A stretch of DNA of 64,000 nucleotides from Isoetes taiwanensis (taxonomy: Eukaryota; Streptophyta; Lycopodiopsida; Isoetales; Isoetaceae): assembly GCA_021234155.1 (NCBI GenBank), contig JAJEKV010000025.1, forward strand, positions 18,775,558-18,839,557, in the 5' to 3' direction. The translations under genes and the position numbers were made by a program. The notes beneath the pieces are model-generated. The model was given only the letters and a program-made list of their open reading frames with translations. It was not told the DNA's origin and searched no databases. Shown here piece after piece: positions 54,353-64,000 of this stretch (within the stretch, counting starts at the first letter, position 1; every line of letters starts with the position of its first letter).

Positions 54353-54484
54353 CCCATAATGATTTTCGAGTACGGCTGTCAGCCAAAGGATGATGAGAGG
54401 AATTGATGGGACCGAGAGAATTTAAGGAAAAGGAAAGCATTTCAGTAGAAAAGCTGTTCAGAAGGATCTATCTGTCTCGGGAGA

Positions 54485-54580
54485 AGAGACAGAAAGTGAA
54501 ACACGTGGTGAAACATGTAGTGAAACACATGTGTCACCACATGTGGTGAAACATGTGGTGAAACATGTGGTGAACCTGGG
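54485..54580. repeat. TGTGGTGAAAC motif array 3
   Basis: Seven to eight copies of CACGTGGTGAAACATG-like units, some inverted (CACATGTGTCACCACATGTG), immediately 3' of the transposase-like gene. Confidence 0.8.
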
Positions 54581-54703
54581 GCATGTTACATCAGGGACAT
54601 CAAAATACAATTACATATTACATCAGAAGCAAACATATTACATTGAAACAACAACATATTCAAAATTTCTGAATCATTTCCTAACCTGTAAGAATGTGTT
54701 CAG

Positions 54704-56470
54704 CTATTCTTCATCAGACATGCTATCTTCATCAGATAAAACCTCGGGCAAGTTTTCTAGAATCTTTTCCTCATCTGCCTGGTCTAGCCTGTAAACAGTT
54801 CGAGCACCTTTCTTGATCTGCTGCATGGGAACTCGAATAGCACAAATTTGAGTAGAGAATACAAGTGACTTTGGCTCGTTTGTCAACAACTCATACATCA
54901 CCTTTGACCGAGGCTTCTTTCTATAGTAAATGCCCTCCACAACGGTTTCACCTCTCATAAACAAGTTTCCGTTCTGCTTGAAGTCATTTTCAACTTCAAA
55001 TTTTGGCTTGGTGCATAGCAACATCCAAAATACAGAATCCTCCTCGTTCCCTTTAGGTGCAGCAACTGCAAAGCTGTCTCCTTCTCTAAGTGCTTCTGCA
55101 AGTACATTTGCCAAGGTTGAGTATAGTGGCCTGGTAGACTTGCGGGTCTCTTCCACATCCGCATGAACATTGGAGGATGGTTCAATGACTACAAGGTCCC
55201 ATTCATCTACATACAATTTGTTCTCACACATGTCCCATTTTCCATCCAAACAATTGCTGCAAAAACATGATAGCTTTACGGTATGTAGTCGTGTTTGGAT
55301 TTCCCCGCGTTTGAATCCATGGACTTTGAATGAATTTGCCCTGGTTTACGGAATTGTCTCTCGCACCCCAAGCCTTTTTCCCCGTTGATATCCTCGTGTT
55401 TTATTTCCCAGCAGTATCTCCGAACTTTTCTTCCATTTTCAGTCCACTCAGATGTACCACATTGAAATTGTTTCTCTGCAATTTTCACCACATCATGGGC
55501 ATTATCTAGTTTAATGTCAGGATGTTTAAGCTGTAGACCTCGTATCCATCTTTTCAATTCTGCTGCCTTCCCATCATGTTCACCTTTTCCATGGTTTGAT
55601 CCAAAGAAGTTCCACATCATGTTGACCTCTCAGATCACAATTGTACCTTCCAACAAAATAAAATGATCCGGTTGCTTTGAATTGTGATGCAACACCATCC
55701 GAAAATACATAGTGTTTGTTTGGGGACATTGCCTTTCTACGCTTTAAGTACTCAAAATATTTCATAAAACAATGTTGAACAAAAAGTGTGTCATGTTCCC
55801 TATCATCCCACACATAGTAGTGTGTTTTTTTCTCAATGGTGTTCGTCTCGGATCAACCCGATAGGTTATTTGAACAAATATAGTTATCACGGTTGTTGAC
55901 CCAAATAAGATGGACTGAACTTCATTCTCGCCTCCTTAAAAGTATAATTCTCTGCTTGAAGTCAACCACGGATACGTAAGCATCTCCAGGCAAGTTATCA
56001 AGGAGTTCTTTGTACTAGCCTGCCTGCCACTTATATCTGAAGTTGTGTAAAGGAAATTTTGGAAGCTTCTCCAACATTTTGTTCACCAGTGGAAGACTTG
56101 CAGTTTCATTGTGTTGGTGAACTAGCTTAGACTTCTTGCTGCCATCTCACGAATACAGTTTTTCATAGTCTAGGTATTCCCACTTCACCATGCCACTATC
56201 ACTAGATTGTTCATGTGGGCAGATAGGGAACTTCTTAATCCCACACTCTTTACACTCACCCAGAATGCATTCCCTCTTATGGTAAGGTTGGAAGCTAGTA
56301 GTTTTCTCACATAAAATTACCTGCCACAGACTTCTTGTGCTACTTATTTTGTATTCAGGGCCACCGCATTCATCATATATGTCTGACCTGCAAAGTTGAC
56401 AAGTGCAGCTGCAGCTTCTTGGGTGCTTAGTTCTCATACTATTGAAGCCATCTATTAGCATCTGCATTCT
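54704..56470 (-). pseudogene. Transposase-like gene of the giant element, catalytic part
   Basis: After an intron, 56470-56147 encodes a Cys-rich part (CSCTCQLCRSDIYDECGG, CILGECKECGIKKFP). Then, with indels, comes the core: VSVVDFK (first Asp near 55962), EVQSILFGSTTVITIFVQ, YYVWDDREHD, HYVFSDGVASQFK (second Asp near 55698) and LLWNFFGSNHGKGEHDG (third acidic residue near 55580). The C-terminus (55249-54704) ends in an acidic tail. The spacing and the SDG-QFK and HGKG phrases match a large family of eukaryotic proteins I recall as unnamed, often multi-copy and transposase-like (RNase H-type DDE fold). Stops and frameshifts make it inactive. Confidence 0.65.
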
Positions 56471-57296
56471 AACATGGTATATACAAAACAAGAACTATTG
56501 AAGTCCTTTAATTTTACAACAAACCATGGTTTTGACTTTTCAAACATCCTCTGTTTGATCATAACACTAGGATGTTCCGTCTTGAATTTCCCCGAACAAT
56601 TGCAACCGCAAGGAAGATAACAAGGTGATCAAAGATATTTATTGCACACTATAATTTCCACCACACTAGGCACCACATAGCATATATTACGGACATTCAT
56701 CTTACAATCGCAAGTATTCACCACACTAGGCACCACAAAGCATATATTACATAATTTCTATCAGACACCATATTGTTCACCACACTAGGCACCACATAGC
56801 ATATATTACATCATTTATTTTACACCATATTTTTCACCACACTAGGCACCACATAGAATATACTACAAAGATTTATTTTACACCATGTTATTCACCACAC
56901 TAGGCACCACATAGCATATATTACAAAGATTTATTTTACACCATGTTATTCACCACACTAGGCACCACAAAACGATATTTAGAGCATTTATTTTACACCA
57001 TATTTTTCACCACACTAGGCACCACATAGCATATATTACAGCATGTATTTTACACCATGTTATTCACCACACTAGGCACCACAAAGCATATATTTACAAC
57101 ATTTATTTTACACCACGTGCCTCACCACCACACTAGGCAAAGACATATCATATATCACAAAGATTAATAGGCACCACACACCACAAGCAATCACTAACCA
57201 CACCAACCACATATCGCAAGCAATCACTAACCACATACCACATACCACATTAACAATAAAAAATGTGGTGAAGATGAAGAAATGAAATAACCTGTG
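56471..57296 (-). other. Intron of transposase-like gene with TGTGGTGCC array
   Basis: The donor is CAG/GTTATT at 57296 after YLEESQ. The acceptor is placed just before ATGCTAATAGATGG near 56470. Much of it (56645-57250) is a tandem array of 8-9 units of about 58-61 bp sharing TTCACCACACTAGGCACCAC and CATATATTAC. On the coding strand the unit contains TATGTGGTGCC, the same core as array 1. Confidence 0.75.
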
Positions 57297-58203
57297 ATTC
57301 TTCCAGATAGTGAGTGGCATGATCCTCTCTTACATTTCGTTCCAATCTTCTGAACTTAACATCCTTTGCATTTGGAGAGACCCTACTGTTTTCGGTCCAA
57401 AATTGCTGCACAAGTTCTATGACAGAATTGGGAATTGCATCTGCTCTTCTAACTCTTTTGTACAAAACCCATTTCCCCCCTTTGCAATCTATCTCTTCCC
57501 TCTTCAATTTTGCTTTGGTAAGATTCCTAGGATGAACACCCAGCAGTTTACCAAAACCCCGAGCACTGACAGGATTAGCACTTTCGGTAATGCTTCCTCT
57601 TACGGCCATAGCAAGGCAACTACTCTTGGCTGCTAAACTGTCATTGCTGTTAGACTTCTTCACAAGTTGAATGGAAGCCCTGAGGTTGCTGACCACAATG
57701 CTCTTGGCTTGCAAATCTTTCAGCTCTTCACCAAGTACGCTGTCCATTGTGTCATCTTCCAGGAAATCTCGTAAAACCTCTTTCTTATCACTGTCAGCCA
57801 AGCCTTTAGTGGTGCTATGAAATGAAGATAATAATTTCAACACCATCCGACGCCTAGTAGAGGCCGTTCTGGTGGATCCTCCTTCTGCTGATGCAATTTT
57901 TGCTAATTCTTCTTTAGCTTCCCTTTTTCTTTTCCTTTGGCGTCTTTTATGATCCCGTTCTTGTTCTGGAGTTCTCTTTCTCATACCTGTGCTCCGGTTT
58001 GAGATTTTAGGCAGATTTGCTTCCAAATTAAATGATTCAAAGTATGAACCGGATTCCACAACCGGATTAAGCGCCATAGCCGTGTGCTTCAGGAAAGGCG
58101 CGGGTGGGTTTAGGAATCGGTTAGGTGGAAATTGGAATGGGACGGGTGGCGTAGGAAATTGGAATGGGACGGGTGGCGTGAGAGTCGGGTCGTTGCAGTT
58201 CAA
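57297..58203 (-). pseudogene. Transposase-like gene of the giant element, N-terminal exon
   Basis: The ATG at 58203 gives an uninterrupted frame of about 300 residues: a Pro/Phe-rich start with a repeated TPPVPFQFP unit, then a strongly basic helix (RTPEQERDHKRRQRKRKREA). Further on come GFGKLLGVHPRNLTKAKLKR and KDVKFRRLERNVREDHATHY. The region HPRNLTKAKLKR looks like a DNA-binding helix-turn-helix. It starts 116 bp inside the right terminal repeat and reads inward, as expected for a transposon's own gene. The frame shown beyond YLEESQ is intron. Confidence 0.65.
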
Positions 58204-58318
58204 GAAATGATTGAATCCGGGCAGTTATGCACTAGGCGCCAAACAAAAATTTAAAATCGCACCACAAATTTCATATCTCCCACCACATTTTTAGGGGGGA
58301 CAGGGGGGACACCCAGGG

Positions 58319-58344
58319 TGTTCCACTACAACATGCTTTCACCC
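58319..58344 (-). repeat. Right terminal inverted repeat of the giant element
   Basis: Reverse complement of 23551-23576, followed by the direct repeat CTCA and then the continuing integrase of the outer gypsy element. Confidence 0.85.
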
Positions 58345-58905
58345 CTCAAGGAAATGGTCAAGCTGAGTCAACCAACAAGGTTTTGAAGTCAATTTTGAAG
58401 AAAACTATTAGCATTTCCAAGAGAGTTTGGCATTTGAAGCTGCATGATGCATTATGGGCATATAGGACCACCATTAAAGCATCTACTAAACATACACACT
58501 CAGCCTTGTTTATGGCATAGAATCTGTTGTGCCAAACGAGCTTGAGCTCCCATCTCTTAGATTGGCCTATCAAATAAATTTAGAAAGGTGTATAAGGTTG
58601 ATGCAGTTGGAAGAACACAGGTATGAAGCTGAGAATGCAGTTCTGATCAAGAAAGCCAAAGACATGCATAGCAGCATTTAAGGCTGCTCACAAGCTCCAA
58701 GGCACTCTCAAATCAGGTGAATTGGTTCTAAAATGGAACAAGGCAAAGGAAGATATAACAGAAGAGTTTGAGAACCTTTGGGAAGGACCTTTAGGCAGGT
58801 AAAGATTCACATTGGTTGAGGGATGTACTTGATGGCAGAGAGCTGTTAAATCCCATCAACATCTTGCACTTGAAGAGGTACTGGCAACAGCATGTTGCCT
58901 TAAGT
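58345..58905 (+). pseudogene. Outer gypsy integrase C-terminus
   Basis: It picks up where 23550 breaks off: PQGNGQAESTNKVLKSILKK contains the catalytic Glu (QAES). HLKLHDALWAYRTTIKAST follows, then after a frameshift YGIESVVPNELELPSLRLAY and LMQLEEHRYEAENAVLIKKA, ending near the GELVLKWNKAK and FENLWEGPLG module (a GPF/Y-like strand). No chromodomain follows. Several indels. Confidence 0.85.
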
Positions 58906-59626
58906 TTATTTAGTTAGAGGTTTATTTAGAATTTGTAGGTAGGCTAGTTTAGTTTGCTTTTGGATTGATTATGATTGCAAAACTTAAAAAATAAAAGAAG
59001 AAAAAGACAAAAAGTGTTTGGGAAATAGTTTGTGTTTTCAAATTGAAGTAGTTATTTAGCTGGAACTTTCATATTCAAGGTTTCCACTGCTGAAACTAAT
59101 GCAAAAACAGGGAGATTCATGCAGGTGTCAGCTTGTTCAAAGCTCAAATCAAGTGCTCTTATTGCTTAAGTTCTGATTTCCATGCAGATGCATCTGAACT
59201 TGCAGTCACACATGGCATATTCACACACTTTCCTCCACATCTCTCCATATCCACAACTGCTGCCATCCTTACCATACCAGCAGCTCATTGTGCTAACAAA
59301 CACACATCCATTCCACAATAACCTGCTCAAGAGTTGCCCCTATCCACTTGAGACATTTAAATCCACTAGACTGTTGTCATACTCCCATCCAGCAGTTCAT
59401 TTTCTCTAATAACAATCACACTTGTCATGCAGGTTCACTTGTTTTCCACATTCACAATCATATACATATCATCTTGATCATTTGCCAACACCCTCTTCTT
59501 TTAATCATTGCAGGTTCATTAAGCTGCCAAACATACCTCCATATTGGCAGCTGGCAGGAATTCTACTTTGATCATTTGCAAAAAGAAGACGCTGGGGGAC
59601 CAGCCTGTTCTTTTTGTTTGGCATGA
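58906..59626 (+). other. Outer gypsy 3' untranslated region
   Basis: Non-coding DNA between integrase and the right LTR. GCTGGGGGA at 59591-59599 may be a polypurine remnant, but it lies 28 bases from the LTR. Confidence 0.4.
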
Positions 59627-60889
59627 TGCTGCCATGCTATGGCAGCATAGAAGAGCAAGATACATATTGATTTACTCATGCCTGCATATTGATTTGAGCA
59701 CAGATACACAAACACCATTTGATTTGAAGAGAACACACCCCTAGAGATCATGAAGTGGACACTTGAAGACGAAGGTGAAGACATTCATGAAAGATCACAC
59801 AAGTATGCTAGGAAAGGTGATTCACACCTCACACACCCACCATACCACCTCCATCTTGTAAAATCAAAGAAATTCCACTCAATTTGGCCATCTCCATGGT
59901 CTAGGGTCAAATTCTCTCACTAGAAGTCAAAATGGAGAGGGAAAGTGCAAAATTCTTAAGGGAAGCAACAAAAGTCAAAGAATTGCATAGAGTGTGCAAT
60001 TTATATGCACTAGCATCAAATTGACCCATGACACCACTTGAAAATTGCCAAGTCATCATACACATCATCACCATTGCCATGTCACACCACACACATGTCA
60101 CCCCCATTGAAAAGTTCATTTTCTTCAAGATTTTTCAAAATAAGTTACATGTTGTCTTGCCACATCATCACCAACACTTCCACATCACCACCCACGTGTC
60201 ATACTCATCATCTTCACCTCATCATATGTTTTGACTATAAAAAATATACCTTGCCAACTTGTTTGACACCTCATTACCTCTCTTTGCCATGTCATCATCA
60301 TCTTGCCAACTCACATTGCCTATTTGCCACCTCACCATTTCCACACCCCTTTTAAGCCAAAAGTCAAGAAGTTGATTTTGCAAAAAAGATTCCTCCATGG
60401 TATAAAGCATCAAAAAAAATTCTTTTTGCAAAAAAGATTTTTCAAAAAAGGGTTCATTTAGACCTTCATTTTGGGTTTCTTGGGAACTGTGCCCGGCTCC
60501 ATGAACTAAATTTTTTTTTTCCTATCTACCCCCCCAGCCTAGATCCCCCCCGTCCAATCACCCCCCGCCACATGGTACACCTGGGCGTGCCTTCCAAGTG
60601 CCAGATTATCCATGAATTTCTGATATTTTCATTGAATTACCGGATTTAAAGTTTGATTTGAGCCTGTGCCCAAGACATAGAGCTTGGGATTCCCTTTGAC
60701 TGCTGTGTGAATCTTGAACGAATGAAAATCTGACCCTTGGAAAAATACTTGTGAATAATTTTCTTTTGGCATTGTGTTTGGCACGAGGAAATTGCAGTAA
60801 AAGTTGCACATAGGCATATGTATAATAGATGAATGATGATCAAAATGCTTGCATATTTGTTTGACAAAAACTTTTGCTTGTATAATTAG
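59627..60889 (+). repeat. Outer gypsy right LTR (internally deleted)
   Basis: Matches 17772-19689 but lacks about 220 bp near 59820 and about 407 bp at 60589/60590, the latter removing the TATA region. It stops at ATAATTAG, where an inverted piece of the same LTR begins. Confidence 0.85.
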
Positions 60890-61172
60890 TGTGGGAACTT
60901 TTGCATGATGGAGGCTTGAGATGTGGATCATATGAAATAGTCATGCCAAGAACTCAATGGAAATTACACATACCAAGAACACTCAAGGGGTCTTCCAAAC
61001 TTCAAAGTTGCTTTGCTTGAATCACCTTTCCTAGCATACTTGTGAGATCTTTCATGAATGTCTTCATGATCTCTAGGGGTGTGTTCTCTTCAAATCAAAT
61101 GGTCTTTGTGTATCCGTGCTCAAATCGACATGCAGGCATGAGTAAATCAATATGTATCTGCCATAACATGGC
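60890..61172 (-). repeat. Inverted partial copy of outer gypsy LTR
   Basis: Reverse complement of about 17772-18090, starting at the LTR terminus TGCTGCCATG near 61170. It includes the about 220-bp stretch missing from the right LTR, so it comes from a different LTR copy. Confidence 0.8.
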
Positions 61173-61174
61173 AG

Positions 61175-62480
61175 CACATTAGGTGTCGAGCCCATAACTT
61201 GCCCGCACACAGTGGCAAGGTGTTAGGCCTAACCCGCAACGATCCCCCAGTAGACTCTACAGGCCAAGGGATCAACTGCAGTGGGACGAGCTTTCCTCGT
61301 TAGCCAGTCTAGCGCCGCTATCCAATGCCAGGCGGGCTATTATGCACATGCAGATATCATCCATCATACTATAATAGAATGAATCGAAATAACGGAAATA
61401 ACAGATCTAATCTAACTAATTTAATCTACATGATTAGGGTTCGTTCGTTAGTCAGTTTACAAGTTCAAATTTCTAGGTTCTAGAGATCATATAAGACTAA
61501 GGACAGATAGTAATCAAGCTTAAGAACAGCCATGAAGTTGTATTCACTCACAAAATCGGTAAAGAATGGATACTTGGCTGGCTCCAATGTCTGAAACGGG
61601 TCTATGCTGCTCAAAGGGATGAAGATATTGGAATCGTCTTCAAACGTGATATTGGTTGCTACTGCAAGGCCGAATTCTGGCATTGCTCCAAATGCTCCTC
61701 TAATCACACGCGGCCACTAAAACCCAAAAAAAGGCAACTTTTAGGTTTCTTGCCCTTTTTGCCTCCACGATTTATGGCTAGTATTCAATGGGGCCACTTG
61801 GCTCTTTAGGAACTTCCATATGGGTTATATTCACATAGTACGACCCCTTTCAATATCAGTGTATGGGTTGCCCTATTCGACATGTACTAATGATGTGGCA
61901 GTATAAAATATGTATTTTACGATATATAAGAGACGCAACACTAGAGTTGTAAAGGAAATATTGCCTGTTAAAAAGCTTGAGCCTATTTATGCTAGTAGCG
62001 AAGACGAATTAGAAGCAAAAGCAAAAGCAGAAACAGAAGTAGAAGTAGAAGCAGAGGCTATTCTTGCAAGACCTAAATGCCCTAAAATCGAAGTAAATTA
62101 TGATAATGACGACGATTTCATGGAAGTACGTAAGGAGATGTTTGGGAATTTGCTCAAGAAGCCTTCATTCCCTGTTCTGCAGAAACCCGTTTCCTAAAAA
62201 AACCCAAGATAAGCATATGAACAAAGAGTAGGAACAGGAATCTAAAGAGGAAAGACTAAAAAAACAATGTGGAAGTTTGAGCAAGAAGTTGTTTGAGACT
62301 ACACAAGGACTGGCTAGTGCATATGTCTATATCAGGGCAACTAAAACTTCTTCGCTCAACCCCAGATTGAAGAGCTTTATCACAAATTGAAAAGCAACAT
62401 CTTCTTTGCCCAACTCTGCTCTTCTCCAAGTACATAGAATTTGCCATCCAAAATAATTCCTTTGGCTTCATCTCTCTCCT
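61175..62480 (+). repeat. Repeat family R, copy C (inverted)
   Basis: Inverted relative to copies A and B. Order: GTGTCGAGCCCATAACTTGC block, the MIRGAFG-type segment (minus, 61707-61480), then the plus-strand ORF 61910-62197. That ORF begins MYFTIYKRRNTRVVKEILPV, contains a Glu/Ala run and FMEVRKEMFGNLLKKPSF, and is the most intact copy. Exon-like sequence continues to 62450. It is joined to the outer LTR end exactly as copy B is. Protein function unknown. Confidence 0.6.
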
Positions 62481-63526
62481 AGGTCATATCAGGATAATGG
62501 CCTCTGGCAACCACAATGTATCCCCATAAAGCCTTTCTCCAATATGTGAGTAAAAATTAAAGGCATATACGAAAGGAGTTGTTTCACATGTGTCGAAATT
62601 CCAGTCCCCAATCACAAACAAATCCCCATTCACATGGGCGAGAAAAGCTTTGTGGGAACCCTGGAATTGGGGGCATCTCTAGCCAGGCTGTGGTTTCTGA
62701 AAATGAACCCAGCATACATAAACAAAAAGCTCCCTCTTTTTCACACGAGAAATTGCATGTTACAATGCAAAATCCCGTTGTTGCAAAAATCTATTTGCAT
62801 CAATACTCATAAAGCATGGGATTATTTGTGATTGCATTCCATCTCTTGCAAACCCCTGCATCGCAACATGGTCTTGGTATGAAACCCACAACTCTTCCAT
62901 CAAATTTCTTGCCAGATTCACCAAATTAGAGGTAGATCAGATACGCAAATCTGAGAGATTGAATGGGCAACCCACAGTGCAGTAGCACATTACTTTTTGT
63001 TATTTAATTTGGTGTAGTAAGTTTTAAAGTGCATTAAAATGGTCATTAGAGGTGCCTACCAAATGAGGTAAAAAGAGGGGGTAAAATTGAGATATAATTG
63101 TTAGGGTGTTTTCACCACAGACATATAGCATCTAACAGATTGATACTGGCATGTCCATATTTTGGTACATTCCATTTGACCAAGCTATAGCTTAAGAAAG
63201 TCCGGAGAATGCATTCAAAAGACATCATCTAATATTTGTCCCTAAAGTAAATAAACGATTGGTTTTCTATCCTATGCAAAAAGTCTGACGCCCATACTCA
63301 GAAGCAGCTTTGTGTGCTTTTGATGCAAAAGAGAAATTTCTAAATTTTGGCAGGCTTCTTCGCCATAAGCCCTTCATATTTCTTGAATACAGTTTTTTAT
63401 GAAGGCTCGAAGGTTCGATTCCGGTACCTGTGTGTCTGGTGTAATAGCTATGCAAGGCCCCAATTGATCTGATTCATCTTCCCTCCAAAGACATGTCTCA
63501 CGGCTGCTGTTTGTAACGAACATCAA
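62481..63526. other. No gene recognised
   Basis: About 1 kb of AT-rich DNA with short frames. At 63413-63423 the string GGTTCGATTCC equals a pol III B box, but no A box or tRNA fold surrounds it. Confidence 0.4.
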
Positions 63527-63725
63527 ATGGTTGCAGGGCCTTTCTGGCCTTTGAATTACGTCTTCAGATTACATATATGTAATGGAAATTTTTCTTGTGC
63601 TATTGTTATGTTATGTGCATTCTGTTGAAGCATGACTCCATTAATGTAAAACCACCTTCTTCATGTAATTTCTAGTTGTATATTAATTAAGAAAGCAATA
63701 TTTGTTTGGCACCTTTGTTTTGGGC
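63527..63725. repeat. Dispersed repeat X, right copy (inverted)
   Basis: Reverse complement of 15010-15208 with scattered differences. No coding capacity. Confidence 0.7.
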
Positions 63726-63779
63726 ACTCGCTTTTAAAAGATTTGGTAGATTCTCTAGAATCTTTTATAATCTAAGTGC

Positions 63780-64000
63780 TAAGGTGTAGATAACGTCCTG
63801 GCCCAAAGGGCGTTCACGGGGAAAAAATTTGAGGGCGATGAAAATCTGCGCCGGCGCCTCGGCGGCATTTTCACCGGCCCGCAATTTTTTTTCTCCCGAG
63901 AACGTCCGAGGGCCGAACGTCTATCGCCTCTTAACTCCCCAGTTCGAGGGTTTGCTCCGTGGCGGATCGAGGGCGAGGTGCCTTGGGCAGAGGAAGCATG
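63780..64000. other. GC-rich unique end, unassigned
   Basis: Sharp change to GC-rich sequence with CpGs (for example CTGCGCCGGCGCCTCGGCGG), running off the window. It could be a promoter/CpG-rich gene start or the edge of another element; no frame can be judged. Confidence 0.3.

Larger units (their letters stand above)
23551..58344. mobile_element. Giant 34.8-kb TIR DNA transposon, possibly Sola-like, carrying nested elements
   Basis: The ends are perfect 26-bp inverted repeats starting GGGTGAAAGCATGTTGTAGT, flanked by the direct repeat CTCA (23547-23550 and 58345-58348). Beyond the perfect repeat the two ends still share TGTGGTGGGA...AATTTGT-like sequence. The host integrase reads through the joint (PQG on the left, PQGNGQAES on the right), so this is one insertion event. 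Without the nested chromovirus it measures about 21.9 kb. It holds a transposase-like gene on the minus strand near the right end, an unknown gene near the left end, and TGTGGTG arrays throughout. A 4-bp duplication with GGG ends and a DDE-type protein is compatible with the Sola superfamily; that assignment is inference. Confidence 0.75.
17772..60889 (+). mobile_element. Outer Ty3/gypsy retrotransposon, split by a 34.8-kb insertion
   Basis: Left LTR from 17772; gag, reverse transcriptase, RNase H and integrase on the plus strand from 20305 to 23550; then, after the insertion, the integrase C-terminus at 58345-58905 and the right LTR from 59627. Integrase follows RNase H, which defines Ty3/gypsy. 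The style of the integrase (PFQTWGLDFIGPI) and the absence of a chromodomain suggest the Tat/Athila-like branch (inference). Protease and the N-terminal half of reverse transcriptase are missing. The right LTR is cut at 60889, where an inverted LTR piece begins. Confidence 0.85.

Noticed and set aside
56645-57250. CRISPR-like array
   Set aside because: The spacers are themselves similar, units vary in length and no cas genes exist; this is an intronic minisatellite in a plant genome.
63413-63423. GGTTCGATTCC as a tRNA gene or SINE
   Set aside because: Only a B-box match; no A box, no cloverleaf and no repeat copies were seen.

Overview
This window is nuclear DNA of a land plant, most likely a fern or another seed-free vascular plant. 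That placement is an inference: it rests on a long intron-free PLS-type pentatricopeptide repeat (PPR) gene, abundant Ty1/copia and Ty3/gypsy elements primed by initiator-tRNA-Met, plant-type Helitron ends, and AT-rich intergenic DNA. Only one ordinary host gene looks intact, the PPR gene at 1843-3966 (minus). Almost everything else is mobile DNA, much of it nested. Layout: 0.4-1.2 kb, a decayed PPR relic; 1.8-4.0 kb, the PPR gene; 4.4-6.1 kb, a 5'-truncated LINE with a TTCC microsatellite tail; 7730-12910, a complete but broken Ty1/copia element (5-bp target duplication) whose integrase is split by a 460-bp hAT-like MITE with an 8-bp target duplication; 13.2-17.8 kb, copies of an LTR-like repeat with an unknown ORF, which recurs inverted at 61.2-62.5 kb. 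From 17772 to 60889 lies a Ty3/gypsy element whose integrase is split by a 34.8-kb insertion (23551-58344) with perfect 26-bp terminal inverted repeats and a 4-bp direct repeat (CTCA). The insertion carries, at its right end on the minus strand, a decayed transposase-like gene with three acidic motifs, scattered arrays of a TGTGGTG motif, and several unrecognised gene remnants. It also contains two Helitron 3' ends facing each other, a captured prefoldin-subunit-6 exon fragment and an orphan reverse-transcriptase fragment. Nested inside it is a 12.9-kb Ty3/gypsy chromovirus (31840-44747, minus strand, target duplication ATGTC). The most striking discovery is in that chromovirus. Between its primer-binding site and gag it carries two accessory genes. 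Gene A (42570 to 41351, minus) encodes a histone H3: its first residues are the canonical H3 tail MARTKQTARKA, and its C-terminal 89 residues align without gaps to the H3 histone fold at about 60% identity. The two are joined by a linker of about 300 residues. Gene B (about 40627 to 39100) encodes an unrecognised protein. Each gene has its own TATA box about 100 bp before the presumed ATG, preceded by a pair of 68-bp palindromes about 200 bp apart (four palindromes in all). This looks like a chromatin-targeting accessory module inside a retrotransposon that also has an integrase chromodomain. I know of no described LTR retrotransposon carrying a histone H3. This copy is dead: gene A has two one-base frameshifts, and the integrase has a stop codon exactly at its catalytic glutamate.
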